A stretch of DNA of 64,000 bases from Moraxella osloensis (GCF_001553955.1 NZ_CP014234.1:2046001-2110000), one strand, 5' to 3'; shown: positions 55,096 to 63,158, counted from the first letter of the stretch. Made by a program: numbers and translations. The notes: generated from the sequence alone by a model not told the origin.

Positions 55096-55594
55096 ACTCA
55101 ATGGGTGATAACCATCAGCATGATGGATTGCCCATTGCTGTTTAATATTTTCACAAAATATTGCAGAAAAATTTTGCTTATGTCCAAAATCCAATTTTTT
55201 ACCCGTTCTACTACCACAAGGTTTGGCGGGGTATCAAGACAATTGCCTAGGGTATTGGTCGGTGTAACCGAAAACTGCATTTTGCGCAAGGTGTTCATCC
55301 TAGTCGATACCGTAGGCTATCAATAACCTTGTGGTGATTTTGCCCAAGATAAAGCTAACACAAAGCGAAGATAAAAAAGTATGAGGTTTTAAAGTTACTT
55401 AATTTTTAAGTTACTTCATTTTAAAGCCATTTGATATCAAAGTTGCTTAATATTTTAAACTCGCTTAATTAACGGGGTTTAATACAGTCGCTTGTTCAAT
55501 TTAGCCTAATTTTTAATATTTTTGTTGATAATGATTATCATTTATACTAACATTTAACGTTAGTTTTTATATTTATCGTGTTAGAGGAATGATT
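55096..55594. other. 500-bp gap before exbB with a nested inverted repeat
   Basis: ACCACAAGGTT (55213-55223) is exactly inverted at AACCTTGTGGT (55325-55335), with GGTATC/GATACC nested inside. A 48-codon frame (55180-55326) lies across it, but I do not recognise it. The last 70 bp contain the exbB Fur box. Confidence 0.5.
55527..55545. promoter_or_regulatory. Fur box of exbB-exbD
   Basis: GATAATGATTATCATTTAT differs from the 19-bp consensus at a few positions only. It lies 50-68 bp before the exbB start. Confidence 0.85.
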
Positions 55595-56260
55595 ATGGAT
55601 TTTGCAAATTACTGGCAATATACAGATGTAGTGACCAAGACGTTATTTTTTGTGTTAATTGTTTTATCGATGTTGTCTTGGATTACAGGCATTTTACGTA
55701 TCTTAAATAGCCAAAAAATTGCCAAGACAGTGTCGCAAGATTTGACCCAGAAAATTCACCAACAGCAATCTCAACTTACTACCTTATCCCTAGACAATCA
55801 AAAATTGGTCACTGAGCAGCAGTTACTGCAACAGCTCAATCGCTACCGTTTTGCCAGTGAGCAGGGCTTAAATATCCTTGGTACGACTGCTGCCATTGCC
55901 CCTTTTATTGGGCTATTTGGTACCGTGTGGGGGATTTTTCATGCCTTAGATAGCATCGCTAAATCAGGTCAAGCAGGACTTGGGCAAGTCGCAGGACCGG
56001 TTGGGGAGGCTTTGATTATGACTGGGCTTGGGCTTGCGGTAGCGATTCCTGCAGTGATTATGTACAATGTCGTAGTACGAATCAATCGCAAAGCCATGCA
56101 CCAAGCGAATGACACGGCGCATACCTTGCTTGCCAACGTGTTGATGAATTCTTCCAGCCAAGTTACGCAAACTAGTTTAGCCACCCAGCCCCATTTGCAA
56201 ACCAGCTCGCAGCCCCAGCAACAAACTAACGCCGCTGACTTAATGCTGAAAAAAGCCTAA
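55595..56260 (+). CDS. exbB: ExbB, TonB energy-transducing complex
   Basis: An inner-membrane proton-channel subunit that powers TonB. Three membrane helices are visible: one N-terminal (LFFVLIVLSMLSWITGIL) and two in the MotA/TolQ/ExbB domain (TTAAIAPFIGLFGTVWGIFH, ALIMTGLGLAVAIPAVIMYN). The Gln-rich C-terminus is extra. ATG 55595 is preferred because GAGGAA lies nine bases upstream; ATG 55589 is too close to it. It is co-transcribed with exbD. No tonB gene is in the window. Confidence 0.93.
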   Translation: MDFANYWQYTDVVTKTLFFVLIVLSMLSWITGILRILNSQKIAKTVSQDLTQKIHQQQSQLTTLSLDNQKLVTEQQLLQQLNRYRFASEQGLNILGTTAAIAPFIGLFGTVWGIFHALDSIAKSGQAGLGQVAGPVGEALIMTGLGLAVAIPAVIMYNVVVRINRKAMHQANDTAHTLLANVLMNSSSQVTQTSLATQPHLQTSSQPQQQTNAADLMLKKA

Positions 56261-56307
56261 CCTTGACCCAACGCTAAACAGATAAATAGATAAACAGGGA
56301 ATAACTT

Positions 56308-56709
56308 ATGGCATTTCAACTCGGTGATGACGCTTCGACGGGCATGAATGAAATCAATCTGATTCCACTGATTGATATCATGCTGGTATTGATGATTATT
56401 TTTTTGGTGACGGCAACGGTAATCAATCCCAGTGTACCGCTAAATTTGCCCAAAACCTCAGCACAAGTCAATGAAGCCCCGCCCAAAGTGATACAAGTAA
56501 GCATTGATAAAGATGGCAAGATTTTTTGGGATGATGCCAGTATCAGTTTGGCGCAATTAAACACGCGCTTTGCCGAACAAGGCAAATTAAGCGAGACCCC
56601 AAGCATTCAGCTACGCGTCGATAAAGACAGTCGATATGATACCGTCGCGCAAATCCTAGCAATAGCGAGCGAAAACAAGCTAACCAAAATTGCGTTTGTC
56701 AGTGAATAG
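56308..56709 (+). CDS. exbD: ExbD, TonB energy-transducing complex
   Basis: A 133-aa protein with one membrane helix that contains the essential Asp (NLIPLIDIMLVLMIIFLVTA) and a periplasmic C-terminal domain. It partners ExbB; the start follows AGGGAATAACTT 47 bp after exbB. Together they pass the proton-motive force to TonB for outer-membrane iron uptake. Confidence 0.94.
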   Translation: MAFQLGDDASTGMNEINLIPLIDIMLVLMIIFLVTATVINPSVPLNLPKTSAQVNEAPPKVIQVSIDKDGKIFWDDASISLAQLNTRFAEQGKLSETPSIQLRVDKDSRYDTVAQILAIASENKLTKIAFVSE

Positions 56710-56731
56710 CCTGATTGAGAAAATTTTTATT

Positions 56732-56756
56732 GATAATAAGAATAGTTATCATTATT
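56732..56756. promoter_or_regulatory. Fur-box-like site before bfd
   Basis: GATAATAAGAATAGTTATC followed by ATTATT gives overlapping GATAAT-type hexamers. It lies about 30 bp before the bfd start, which suits iron-repressed expression. Confidence 0.65.
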
Positions 56757-56785
56757 ATATAAGAAAATTTATCAACGAGGTGCGT

Positions 56786-56989
56786 ATGTTTGTGTGTATC
56801 TGTAATGCGGTCAAAGAAAGTCAAATCAAAACAGCCATTGAACAAGGTCATGACAGCTTAGAGGCGTTACAAGCTGAGCTTGATGTGGCTACTTGCTGTG
56901 GCGGCTGTCAGCCAATGATTGAAGGTTATCTCGAAGAGTACGCCCAGAGCATCAATGATTATACGCACCTATTTATTGAAGTTGCCTAA
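56786..56989 (+). CDS. bfd: bacterioferritin-associated ferredoxin
   Basis: A 67-aa [2Fe-2S] protein. Ligands Cys4, Cys6 (MFVCICNAV), Cys38 and Cys41 (CCGGCQP) are in the Bfd pattern. Bfd docks on bacterioferritin and reduces the stored iron for release. ATG 56786 follows GAGG; upstream in-frame codons overlap exbD and the Fur box and are not family-like. Two bacterioferritin genes follow on the same strand. Confidence 0.93.
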   Translation: MFVCICNAVKESQIKTAIEQGHDSLEALQAELDVATCCGGCQPMIEGYLEEYAQSINDYTHLFIEVA

Positions 56990-57035
56990 TGTATTAACGT
57001 TGCCTAATGCGCTGTTAGCCTAAACCCCTAATCTT

Positions 57036-57068
57036 ATTCAATTAGCGCATTTATTGGGCTAATTGAAT
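57036..57068. terminator. hairpin between bfd and bfr
   Basis: ATTCAATTAGC and GCTAATTGAAT are perfect 11-bp inverted arms around an 11-base loop. There is no T run; it may insulate bfd from the bfr genes, whose iron response should be opposite. Confidence 0.5.
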
Positions 57069-57187
57069 GAGCGACTGATAAATAGTGTAAATTATTTGCT
57101 GCGATGAATTGTTTTTAACGTCACTTTAATTTAGTATTTCAGATAATACCTAACCGTTGTTTCTGTTCATTTTTCAAGGATATACCC

Positions 57188-57667
57188 ATGAAAGGCAGCC
57201 AAGCTGTTATTGATTATCTAAATTTCTTAATTAGTGGTGAACTGGGGGCTCGTGACCAGTACTTTATTCATGCGCAAATGTATCATGAATGGCATTATCC
57301 AAAACTTCATACGCGTATGCATCATGAAATGGAAGAAGAAAGCGATCATGCGCGTGCCTTAATCAATCGTGTGTTGATGTTAGAAGGCACGCCCAACATG
57401 AAAGTTGCCGATATCAACATCGGTCATGATGTGCCAAGTATGCTAAAAGCCGATCTTCAGCTTGAGTATGCGGTTCGTCAACATCTCAAAGACGGCATTG
57501 CGCTTTGTGAGCAAGAGCAAGATTATGTCACCCGTGAGATTTTGGTCGCCCAATTGGTCGATACCGAAGAAGACCATGCGCATTGGTTAGAGCAGCAGTT
57601 AAGACTGATTGATATGATGGGACTAGCCAATTATCTGCAATCTCAGCTCGGTGACATCTCTGAATAA
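57188..57667 (+). CDS. bfr: bacterioferritin, ferroxidase-type subunit without haem Met
   Basis: A 159-aa four-helix bundle of the bacterioferritin family (MKGSQAVIDYLNFLISGEL). The ferroxidase ligands Glu18, Glu51, His54, and the C-terminal Glu/His pair in DTEEDHAHWLEQ are kept. Position 52, the haem-ligating Met of bacterioferritin, is Ser. It should oxidise iron but not bind haem alone. The next gene, 35 bp on, has the opposite losses, so the two probably form a mixed 24-mer. Confidence 0.93.
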   Translation: MKGSQAVIDYLNFLISGELGARDQYFIHAQMYHEWHYPKLHTRMHHEMEEESDHARALINRVLMLEGTPNMKVADINIGHDVPSMLKADLQLEYAVRQHLKDGIALCEQEQDYVTREILVAQLVDTEEDHAHWLEQQLRLIDMMGLANYLQSQLGDISE

Positions 57668-57702
57668 GGCGACAAAGCAATAAGGCAACTAAGGTAAACA
57701 TT

Positions 57703-58173
57703 ATGCAAGTCGATAAAGAAATTCTAAGAGCGCTAAACCAAGTTTTGGGTCAGGCATTAATTGCTATCAACCAATACTTCTTACACGCGCGTATCGCCAA
57801 AAACTGGGGACTGAGTGAACTCAATGAAAAATTGTATCATCAGTCGATTCATGAGATGAAATGGGCAGATGACCTCATTGAGCGTATCTTAATGCTAGAT
57901 GGTCTGCCAAACTTGCAAGAGCTTGGCAAAATTTTAATCGGTGAAAATGTTGGTGAAATTTTGCGTTGTGATTTGCAATTAGAGTATCAAAAAACTGACA
58001 TCATCAAAAATGCGATTGCTTTATGTGAGCAGCAGCGTGATTTTGTCTCTCGCAAATTATTGATCAAACTCAAAGACGGGAGTGAAGCGCACATTGATTG
58101 GCTAGAAACGCAGATAGAACTAATGACCTCGATGAGCATCGAAAATTATACGCAAAGTTTATTAGATTCATAG
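57703..58173 (+). CDS. bfr: bacterioferritin, haem-type subunit without ferroxidase ligands
   Basis: 156 aa, more similar to E. coli Bfr in overall wording (IAINQYFLHARIAKNWGLSE). Met52 is kept (IHEMKWADD), so haem can be bound at the dimer interface. The ferroxidase centre is broken: Ala18 for Glu, Trp54 for His, and Ser for Glu in DGSEAHIDWLE. It needs the neighbouring subunit for iron oxidation. Paired bacterioferritins of this kind are known in Neisseria and Pseudomonas. Confidence 0.93.
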   Translation: MQVDKEILRALNQVLGQALIAINQYFLHARIAKNWGLSELNEKLYHQSIHEMKWADDLIERILMLDGLPNLQELGKILIGENVGEILRCDLQLEYQKTDIIKNAIALCEQQRDFVSRKLLIKLKDGSEAHIDWLETQIELMTSMSIENYTQSLLDS

Positions 58174-58200
58174 CGCGTCTCAGTGTGTCGGAATAACTGT

Positions 58201-58293
58201 ATGGACCATCAATATGCTCAAGCTGCGTTGATTTCTGTCATCTCTATACTGATGGCATCGCTTATCATCATCTTAGTTGCAGTAATTTATTAA
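58201..58293 (+). CDS. candidate 30-aa membrane peptide
   Basis: ATG-to-TAA frame encoding a short polar start (MDHQYAQAAL) and one strongly hydrophobic helix (ILMASLIIILVAVIY). GGAATAA upstream could be a weak ribosome-binding site. It lies 27 bp after the second bfr gene. Not recognised; chance is possible. Confidence 0.35.
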   Translation: MDHQYAQAALISVISILMASLIIILVAVIY

Positions 58294-58344
58294 TTATCGT
58301 TTTAATCGTCGAGTTTGGCATAGCCAAGCTGATGGGTGATTTCA

Positions 58345-58368
58345 GCTGGCAGTGTTCGTTCTGCCAGC
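58345..58368. terminator. GC-rich hairpin between bfr and the MDR gene
   Basis: GCTGGCAG and CTGCCAGC pair around TGTTCGTT, between convergent genes; no T run. Confidence 0.5.
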
Positions 58369-58441
58369 CGTTTGGTGAGTTACTTTAAAGGGCATTTTTA
58401 CCCAAGATATGTTTTAAAATATGGGTTTTACAAGGTGTGTT

Positions 58442-59440
58442 TTAGAAGTTTTCTAGTACAATTTTGCCTTTTGACTTGCCTGATTCAAGTAGCTTATGTG
58501 CCTTCTCCAAGTTTGCAGCGTTAATTTTGCCTAAATTTTGGTTGAGGGTACTTCTAATTTTTTGCTGGTCAACTAATTGGGCAACCTGTTGCAACAGTTC
58601 ACCTTGCTTTTCAATATCATCGGTTTCAAACATTGAGCGGGTGAACATGAACTCCCAATGGATAGAAATAGATTTAGTTTTAAACGGCATAATATCAAAG
58701 GTTTGTGGATCATCGATCACTCCAAGCTTGCCTTGTGGTGCAATCAGAGCAACTATTTGCTTGATATAGGTGTCTGTATGATTGGTAGAGAATACGTATT
58801 TTGGTTTTTCAATGCCTAGTGTCTCGATTTGTTCGTTTAAATCTTTGCTATGGTCGATGACATGGTCGGCACCCAATGATTTTACCCAAGATTTGGTTTC
58901 TTCTCGTGACGCTGTGGTTATCACGGTCAGATTGGTTTTTGCTTTTAGGAGTTGGATAGCGATTGATCCTACACCGCCTGCACCACCAATAATTAAAATA
59001 CTGCCAACTTCTGTTTCTGAAATTTGAAAGCGATCAAACAGCATTTCCCATGCCGTTATTGCAGTTAATGGCAATGCTGCGGCCTCTGCATTAGATACTG
59101 TAATGGGTTTAAGACTGATAATCCGTTCATCGACTGCTTGAAACTCAGCATTACTACCATCTCGGGTTAAATCGCCAGCATACCAAACACAATCTCCTAC
59201 TTTAAACGAGGTAACTTTTGAGCCAACTTCGATAATTTCCCCAACGGCATCCCAACCTAAAATACGATTATTTGCTTCAGACGAATTTTTTCTCACTTTG
59301 GTATCAACTGGATTCACAGAGATTGCCTGAACTTTTACCAGTACATCACGCTCTTTAAGCGTAGGCTTCGCTTTTTCAATATCTACCAATGAATTTTTAA
59401 AATCATCCTGGTTATTTATAACATACGATACGGCTTTCAT
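58442..59440 (-). CDS. zinc-independent MDR oxidoreductase (quinone oxidoreductase-like)
   Basis: A 332-aa medium-chain dehydrogenase/reductase. The N-terminal GroES-like domain has VQAISVNPVDTKVRK and LGWDAVGEIIEVGS, without the zinc ligands of alcohol dehydrogenases. The Rossmann domain has LIIGGAGGVGSIAIQLLKAK. This is the zinc-type-ADH-like/quinone reductase group using NADPH. The gene is more AT-rich than its neighbours and may be a recent arrival. It stands alone, with ABM and DUF1330 genes divergent beyond a 560-bp gap. Confidence 0.88.
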   Translation of the reverse strand: MKAVSYVINNQDDFKNSLVDIEKAKPTLKERDVLVKVQAISVNPVDTKVRKNSSEANNRILGWDAVGEIIEVGSKVTSFKVGDCVWYAGDLTRDGSNAEFQAVDERIISLKPITVSNAEAAALPLTAITAWEMLFDRFQISETEVGSILIIGGAGGVGSIAIQLLKAKTNLTVITTASREETKSWVKSLGADHVIDHSKDLNEQIETLGIEKPKYVFSTNHTDTYIKQIVALIAPQGKLGVIDDPQTFDIMPFKTKSISIHWEFMFTRSMFETDDIEKQGELLQQVAQLVDQQKIRSTLNQNLGKINAANLEKAHKLLESGKSKGKIVLENF

Positions 59441-60005
59441 AGATTTGTCCTTTTGTAATAGTAGATTTAATAGCGGGTTATTTTAATTAAATGCAGTGTT
59501 TTTAGTGTATTGCACACAGGCTGGCTTAGCTCAGTCAGCATGATCTGATAGAATTAATGAAAAATAGTCGATATTCTGAGTCTATGCTAAAGGTGTAAGG
59601 TCAAGAGCGCAACGTTAAGGATACAAGCTAAGCTCACATTTTGCGGCTGTGTTTGTGCGCCTGTGTTTGCGCCAAAAATAGCCCTTGGTAAAATGCCGTT
59701 ATTTATTGTTGTACCAGTGTAACCAATCCAGTGTAGCGAGTGCAACATCATTTATACCTTGTCACTTATGCTTGTTTCCTTGTTATGGTTAAAGCAAGGT
59801 TATGATTAAAGCAAGCATAAAGGGAGTAATATCAGTATCAAATTTAAGCTGATACAGACATTCCTTATGACTTAAAGCGCAAATGTTTATGTAACCTTTA
59901 TACAACACAGCTATGCGGTAAAGCCGTTTGACATGAATATGACAGTGGTTTAGACTCAATTTTAATGCTAGTCAATGTCGGCTAGTCAATATTGGAGTAT
60001 TAGTG
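59441..60005. other. 560-bp gap with repeats, no gene seen
   Basis: It holds a 17-bp tandem near-repeat (59783-59816), a longer stem CTTATGCTTG/CAAGCATAAAG around it, and three related motifs TAGACTCAAT, GCTAGTCAAT, GCTAGTCAAT (59951-59990) just before the ABM gene that could be regulator sites. No open frame is convincing. Confidence 0.5.
59783..59816 (+). repeat. 17-bp tandem repeat, 2 copies
   Basis: TTATGGTTAAAGCAAGG is followed directly by TTATGATTAAAGCAAGC (two differences). Confidence 0.8.
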
Positions 60006-60308
60006 ATGGTTAAAACCGCTTTATATGTCCGTCTTGAAGCTAAACCAGGTAAAGAACAACAAGTAGAAGATTTCCTAAAAGCGGGTCTGCCTATCGTCAA
60101 TGAAGAACCAGCTACAGTTGCATGGTTTGGGCTACGCCTTGGACCTTCAACCTTTGGTATCTTTGATGCATTCCCTGATGAGGCAGGTCGCGAAGCGCAT
60201 TTATCGGGCAAGGTTGCCGCCGCTTTGATGGCTCAAGCAGATGAACTATTTTCAGAGCCGCCTTCTATTGAAAAAGTAGAGGTGTTGGCGAGCAAACTAC
60301 CAGCTTAA
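60006..60308 (+). CDS. ABM-domain protein (putative quinol monooxygenase/YgiN-like)
   Basis: A 100-aa dimeric alpha-beta-barrel protein. ALYVRLEAKPGKEQQVEDFL and the closing block EKVEVLASK fit antibiotic-biosynthesis-monooxygenase-domain proteins, some of which oxidise quinols or help to detoxify them. ATG 60006 is used; a GTG three bases upstream is the only alternative. Promoter repeats resembling TetR half-sites lie just before it. Substrate unknown. Confidence 0.82.
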   Translation: MVKTALYVRLEAKPGKEQQVEDFLKAGLPIVNEEPATVAWFGLRLGPSTFGIFDAFPDEAGREAHLSGKVAAALMAQADELFSEPPSIEKVEVLASKLPA

Positions 60309-60513
60309 ATTGAAGCCTAATTTTACTAAGTTTAAGCTTTTAAGCCCAATTCTCTTGAGCTTAAGCCTCTTAAAGAGCTGCCTAAAATATCACATAAAAG
60401 GCAGCTTTTTATTATATCACTTCACTTAAACCAGTCACTTAACTGGACAAAATCCTGCTTCTTCTGCTGCAACCGCAAGCGCACTGCTTGAATTGTTAAA
60501 TAAGGAGTAGCCC

Positions 60514-60813
60514 ATGTCTGCGTATGTGGTATTTACCCGTGAGCAAACTACAGATGCTGAGGAACTGGCGCAATATGCACAAAAAGCGCCGCTTGCTCGT
60601 GAAGGTCGTGAGCTAACACCCTTGGCTTTTTATGGTCAATTAGAAGTGCTTGAAGGCAATGAAATTGAAGGCGCTGTTATTTTACGCTTTCCTGATATGG
60701 CAGCCGCGCGAGACTGGTATAACAGTCCCGTCTATCAAGAAGCATTACAACATCGCCTAAAAGGAGCAAATTATCGTGCCTTTATCATTGAAGGTGTTGA
60801 AGACGCTATTTAA
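60514..60813 (+). CDS. DUF1330 family protein
   Basis: A 99-aa ferredoxin-like-fold protein: YVVFTREQTTDAEELAQYAQ, VLEGNEIEGAVILRFPD, ARDWYNSPVYQEALQHR and FIIEGVE are the conserved DUF1330 blocks. DUF1330 proteins share the dimeric barrel fold with ABM proteins, and no reaction is established. AAGGAG stands nine bases before the ATG. It follows the ABM gene by 205 bp and is convergent with a TetR regulator. Confidence 0.88.
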   Translation: MSAYVVFTREQTTDAEELAQYAQKAPLAREGRELTPLAFYGQLEVLEGNEIEGAVILRFPDMAAARDWYNSPVYQEALQHRLKGANYRAFIIEGVEDAI

Positions 60814-60900
60814 AAAAAGCACTTTAAGAAAAAGCATAGCTGTCATATGTACTAACCTACAAGTTAGTACATAGTAGATTATGCATTGTTATCAAATTGA

Positions 60901-60945
60901 TGTAATAGCAGCCCATTCATACATAATGATTGGGCTGCTATTACA
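60901..60945. terminator. perfect 15-bp inverted repeat between DUF1330 and tetR
   Basis: TGTAATAGCAGCCCA and TGGGCTGCTATTACA are exact inverted arms around a 15-base loop, followed by ATTTTT. It is probably a bidirectional terminator. Confidence 0.65.
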
Positions 60946-60985
60946 ATTTTTGCAGCTATCATTGTCGTGAAGCCAAGATAGTGAA

Positions 60986-61027
60986 GCTAAGTTACTAAGG
61001 TTAAGTTACTAAGGCTAAGTTAGTGAG
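60986..61027 (+). repeat. 14-bp tandem repeat, 3 copies
   Basis: GCTAAGTTACTAAG, GTTAAGTTACTAAG and GCTAAGTTAGTGAG stand head to tail, with further GAAGCTA fragments on either side, just after the 3' end of tetR. Confidence 0.8.
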
Positions 61028-61049
61028 GTGAAGCTAGCAAAGCTAACTT

Positions 61050-61658
61050 TTAAGACTGTCCACTTTTTAATAAAAACGCCGTCGCTTTTAGCGCTTGATG
61101 TAAGGGTGTTTTATCTTTTTGCAGCTTACTTAATAACGCTGCGCCCATCCACATTTGGTAAGTCACTTGGGACAACGTCAAAGCATCAGTCTCTGCTTGG
61201 ATAGACCCATCTTGCTTGCCCAAAACGATGACTTCAGCAATCCGCTTGATTACCTTATCGACGCCGTCGGACATAATAGCGCGCATATCTTCAGATAGGT
61301 CAGCGACTTCTGCAGCAAGTTTTACAATTAAACAGCTATCTGCCCAACTACACGGCGCATCAGGATCTTCAATCCATAGGTTAAAATAGCCGATTAGTTT
61401 TTGGTAAGCGGATTGGTCGCTACGCCATAGTTCATCCAAACGGCGTTGGTAATTATCTACATAATACTGTACCAATTCACAGCCGAAAGACTCTTTAGAT
61501 TTGAAGTAATGATAAAATGAACCTTTAGGAATCTCGCAGCTTTGTAATATTTCTTGTAATCCCACACCGCTAAAACCTTTACGCAAAATCAGCTCAGAAC
61601 TGGTGTTAAGAATGTGTAAGCGTTTCGTTTCAGACTTCTTGATAGGGGCATGCTCCAT
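61050..61658 (-). CDS. TetR/AcrR family transcriptional regulator
   Basis: A 202-aa one-component repressor. The N-terminal helix-turn-helix is seen in GVGLQEILQSCEIPKGSFYHYFKSKE, split here as GVGLQEILQSCEI and PKGSFYHYFKSKE. The C-terminal ligand domain holds three Cys residues that might sense electrophiles. ATG 61658 is chosen because the DNA-binding domain begins soon after it; the frame is open for 22 more codons. Its likely targets are itself and the ABM/DUF1330 genes, inferred from position. Confidence 0.88.
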   Translation of the reverse strand: MEHAPIKKSETKRLHILNTSSELILRKGFSGVGLQEILQSCEIPKGSFYHYFKSKESFGCELVQYYVDNYQRRLDELWRSDQSAYQKLIGYFNLWIEDPDAPCSWADSCLIVKLAAEVADLSEDMRAIMSDGVDKVIKRIAEVIVLGKQDGSIQAETDALTLSQVTYQMWMGAALLSKLQKDKTPLHQALKATAFLLKSGQS

Positions 61659-61687
61659 AGTTATTGTGCCGGCTATTATAAAAAATA

Positions 61688-61734
61688 GACCAGTCGTATT
61701 GTTTTTATTATAACTTATCTGCAATGAATGTAAA
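61688..61734 (-). promoter_or_regulatory. tetR promoter with candidate operator
   Basis: On the minus strand TTTACA (61734-61729) and TATAAT (61712-61707) are 16 bp apart. The palindrome GACTGGTC (61695-61688) lies just after the start point, inside TACGACTGGTCTA, a place suited to autorepression. Confidence 0.5.
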
Positions 61735-61941
61735 GACGTTTTCCTTGAAAGCGTTAACTATTAACAAAAATAATTCAATATAAAACAAGGATTTATATCA
61801 AATTAGGCAGGGATCGGATGATTGATTCAGGCAGTCAAGACCAAGTAACAGTCTAAACCCAATGACATAAGTATGGATTTAAAATAGGGGTTCATATTGT
61901 GATGTAAACTACTTACTATTTAATCATTACAAGCTAAAAAT

Positions 61942-61976
61942 AAAAAACCACTGAGGTCTAATGCACCTAAGTGGTT
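61942..61976 (-). terminator. terminator of tRNA-Ile2
   Basis: On the minus strand AACCACTTAGGT and ACCTCAGTGGTT pair (one mismatch) and are followed by TTTTTTATTTTT. Confidence 0.8.
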
Positions 61977-61984
61977 GTTTTATA

Positions 61985-62061
61985 TGGTGGGCCCACACAG
62001 ACTTGAACTGTGGACCAAAGGATTATGAGTCCTCTGCTCTAACCAACTGAGCTATAGGCCC
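61985..62061 (-). tRNA. tRNA with CAT anticodon, probably tRNA-Ile2
   Basis: A full 77-nt cloverleaf with acceptor GGGCCTA/TGGGCCC (one T-G pair), anticodon loop CTCATAA and encoded CCA. The TTTGGTC variable region and TTCAAGTC T-loop are closer to E. coli tRNA-Ile2 (lysidine-modified CAT) than to elongator tRNA-Met. Elongator Met remains possible. Confidence 0.85.
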
Positions 62062-62211
62062 GAAAGGGTAGTATCACAAATATTGCCAAGCAAATTTGTC
62101 AAAACTAGGCTGATTATAATACCTTAAAAAATTATTTTTGCAATGTGGAAATGGATAATTTTATGCAAAACGTTGATTAAATCAGCATAAACTTGTCTCA
62201 CCGAATACGCA

Positions 62212-63027
62212 TTATTTGTCTTGTGTCACCGCAATCATCACACCCATATATTTATTGTCATTGCGTGACAGCGTCTGACTATACAATGCCGAGGCACTAC
62301 CGCCATCCAAAAACAACGCATTGTCACAGCCCAATTGCGATTTGAATAAATCGGCAAACTCATAAAAGCTGACAGGGGTATCGCTTATCACAAATTTGAC
62401 GCGGCTAGGATTGCGATCACACACGCCAACACCATTGCGGTATTTTCTCGAGGTACTATTGGCATCAAATGCCGGATGGATATTACCATCGATGACCAGC
62501 ATGGGTCCAGATTGGGTGGCAAAAATCGGTTTTGCCCCGCTTGCCAGTTTTTTTGCCATGCTTTGACTTTCAGTGATATAAAAACCTTGACGGTCTTGCC
62601 AAAATACCCCGTTGGGCATTAAGTGAAAGTTGCCGCCGCCTTGCTTGAGATTTAGGGCTCGGATTTGCTTGCCATTGATGACCGTATACCCAATCGGCGC
62701 AAAATTGCCATCGTACATCCCTGCGTTCATCGCAAACAACAAGGTTTTGGCAGGTTGCTGGCTTGCCAAATAATCGCGCAGGGTAGTAAAGGTGAGTAAT
62801 AATGGGTGGTTCGTGGACGAGGGATTTTGCCACTGTAGTGAAAAATTCGCCGCATTTTTAGCATCAAGCTCACAGATACTATAGTCGAACGGCTGGTTTT
62901 TGCGCTGACAATCTGGGACGGCTTTGGCAGTAAACTGACGTGCCAAACCGATACTTGCCACCAATAATAGCGCCAAGCATAGGCTTACCACAACCGCTTG
63001 TGTTTTTGTGATATTTGAGAGCGTCAT
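62212..63027 (-). CDS. phosphodiester glycosidase-family (NAGPA-like) exported protein
   Basis: 271 aa with an N-terminal membrane anchor or signal (AVVVSLCLALLLVASIGLA). The NAGPA domain follows with FAMNAGMYDGNFAPIGYTV, the Gly-rich GGNFHLMPNGVFW, RNGVGVC and LFLDGGSASALY. Members cut phosphodiester-linked sugars and are found around the cell wall or in exopolysaccharide loci. Periplasmic location is likely. It stands alone; the true substrate is unknown. Confidence 0.88.
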   Translation of the reverse strand: MTLSNITKTQAVVVSLCLALLLVASIGLARQFTAKAVPDCQRKNQPFDYSICELDAKNAANFSLQWQNPSSTNHPLLLTFTTLRDYLASQQPAKTLLFAMNAGMYDGNFAPIGYTVINGKQIRALNLKQGGGNFHLMPNGVFWQDRQGFYITESQSMAKKLASGAKPIFATQSGPMLVIDGNIHPAFDANSTSRKYRNGVGVCDRNPSRVKFVISDTPVSFYEFADLFKSQLGCDNALFLDGGSASALYSQTLSRNDNKYMGVMIAVTQDK

Positions 63028-63158
63028 ACCATTGAGAGAAAATTTAAGCTATTGGCTATTATACCATTTGCGTATCACAGAATATATCCGCCATTTATTA
63101 CAGAAAACTTGTTCAACTTGATATTCTCGCAATTTCGACTTAACAGTGATGAATTAAA

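Noticed and set aside
59522..59534. GGCTTAGCTCAGT, identical to part of tRNA-Thr at 11342
   Set aside because: The match stops after 13 bases and no anticodon or T arm follows, so it is not a tRNA and probably not a remnant.
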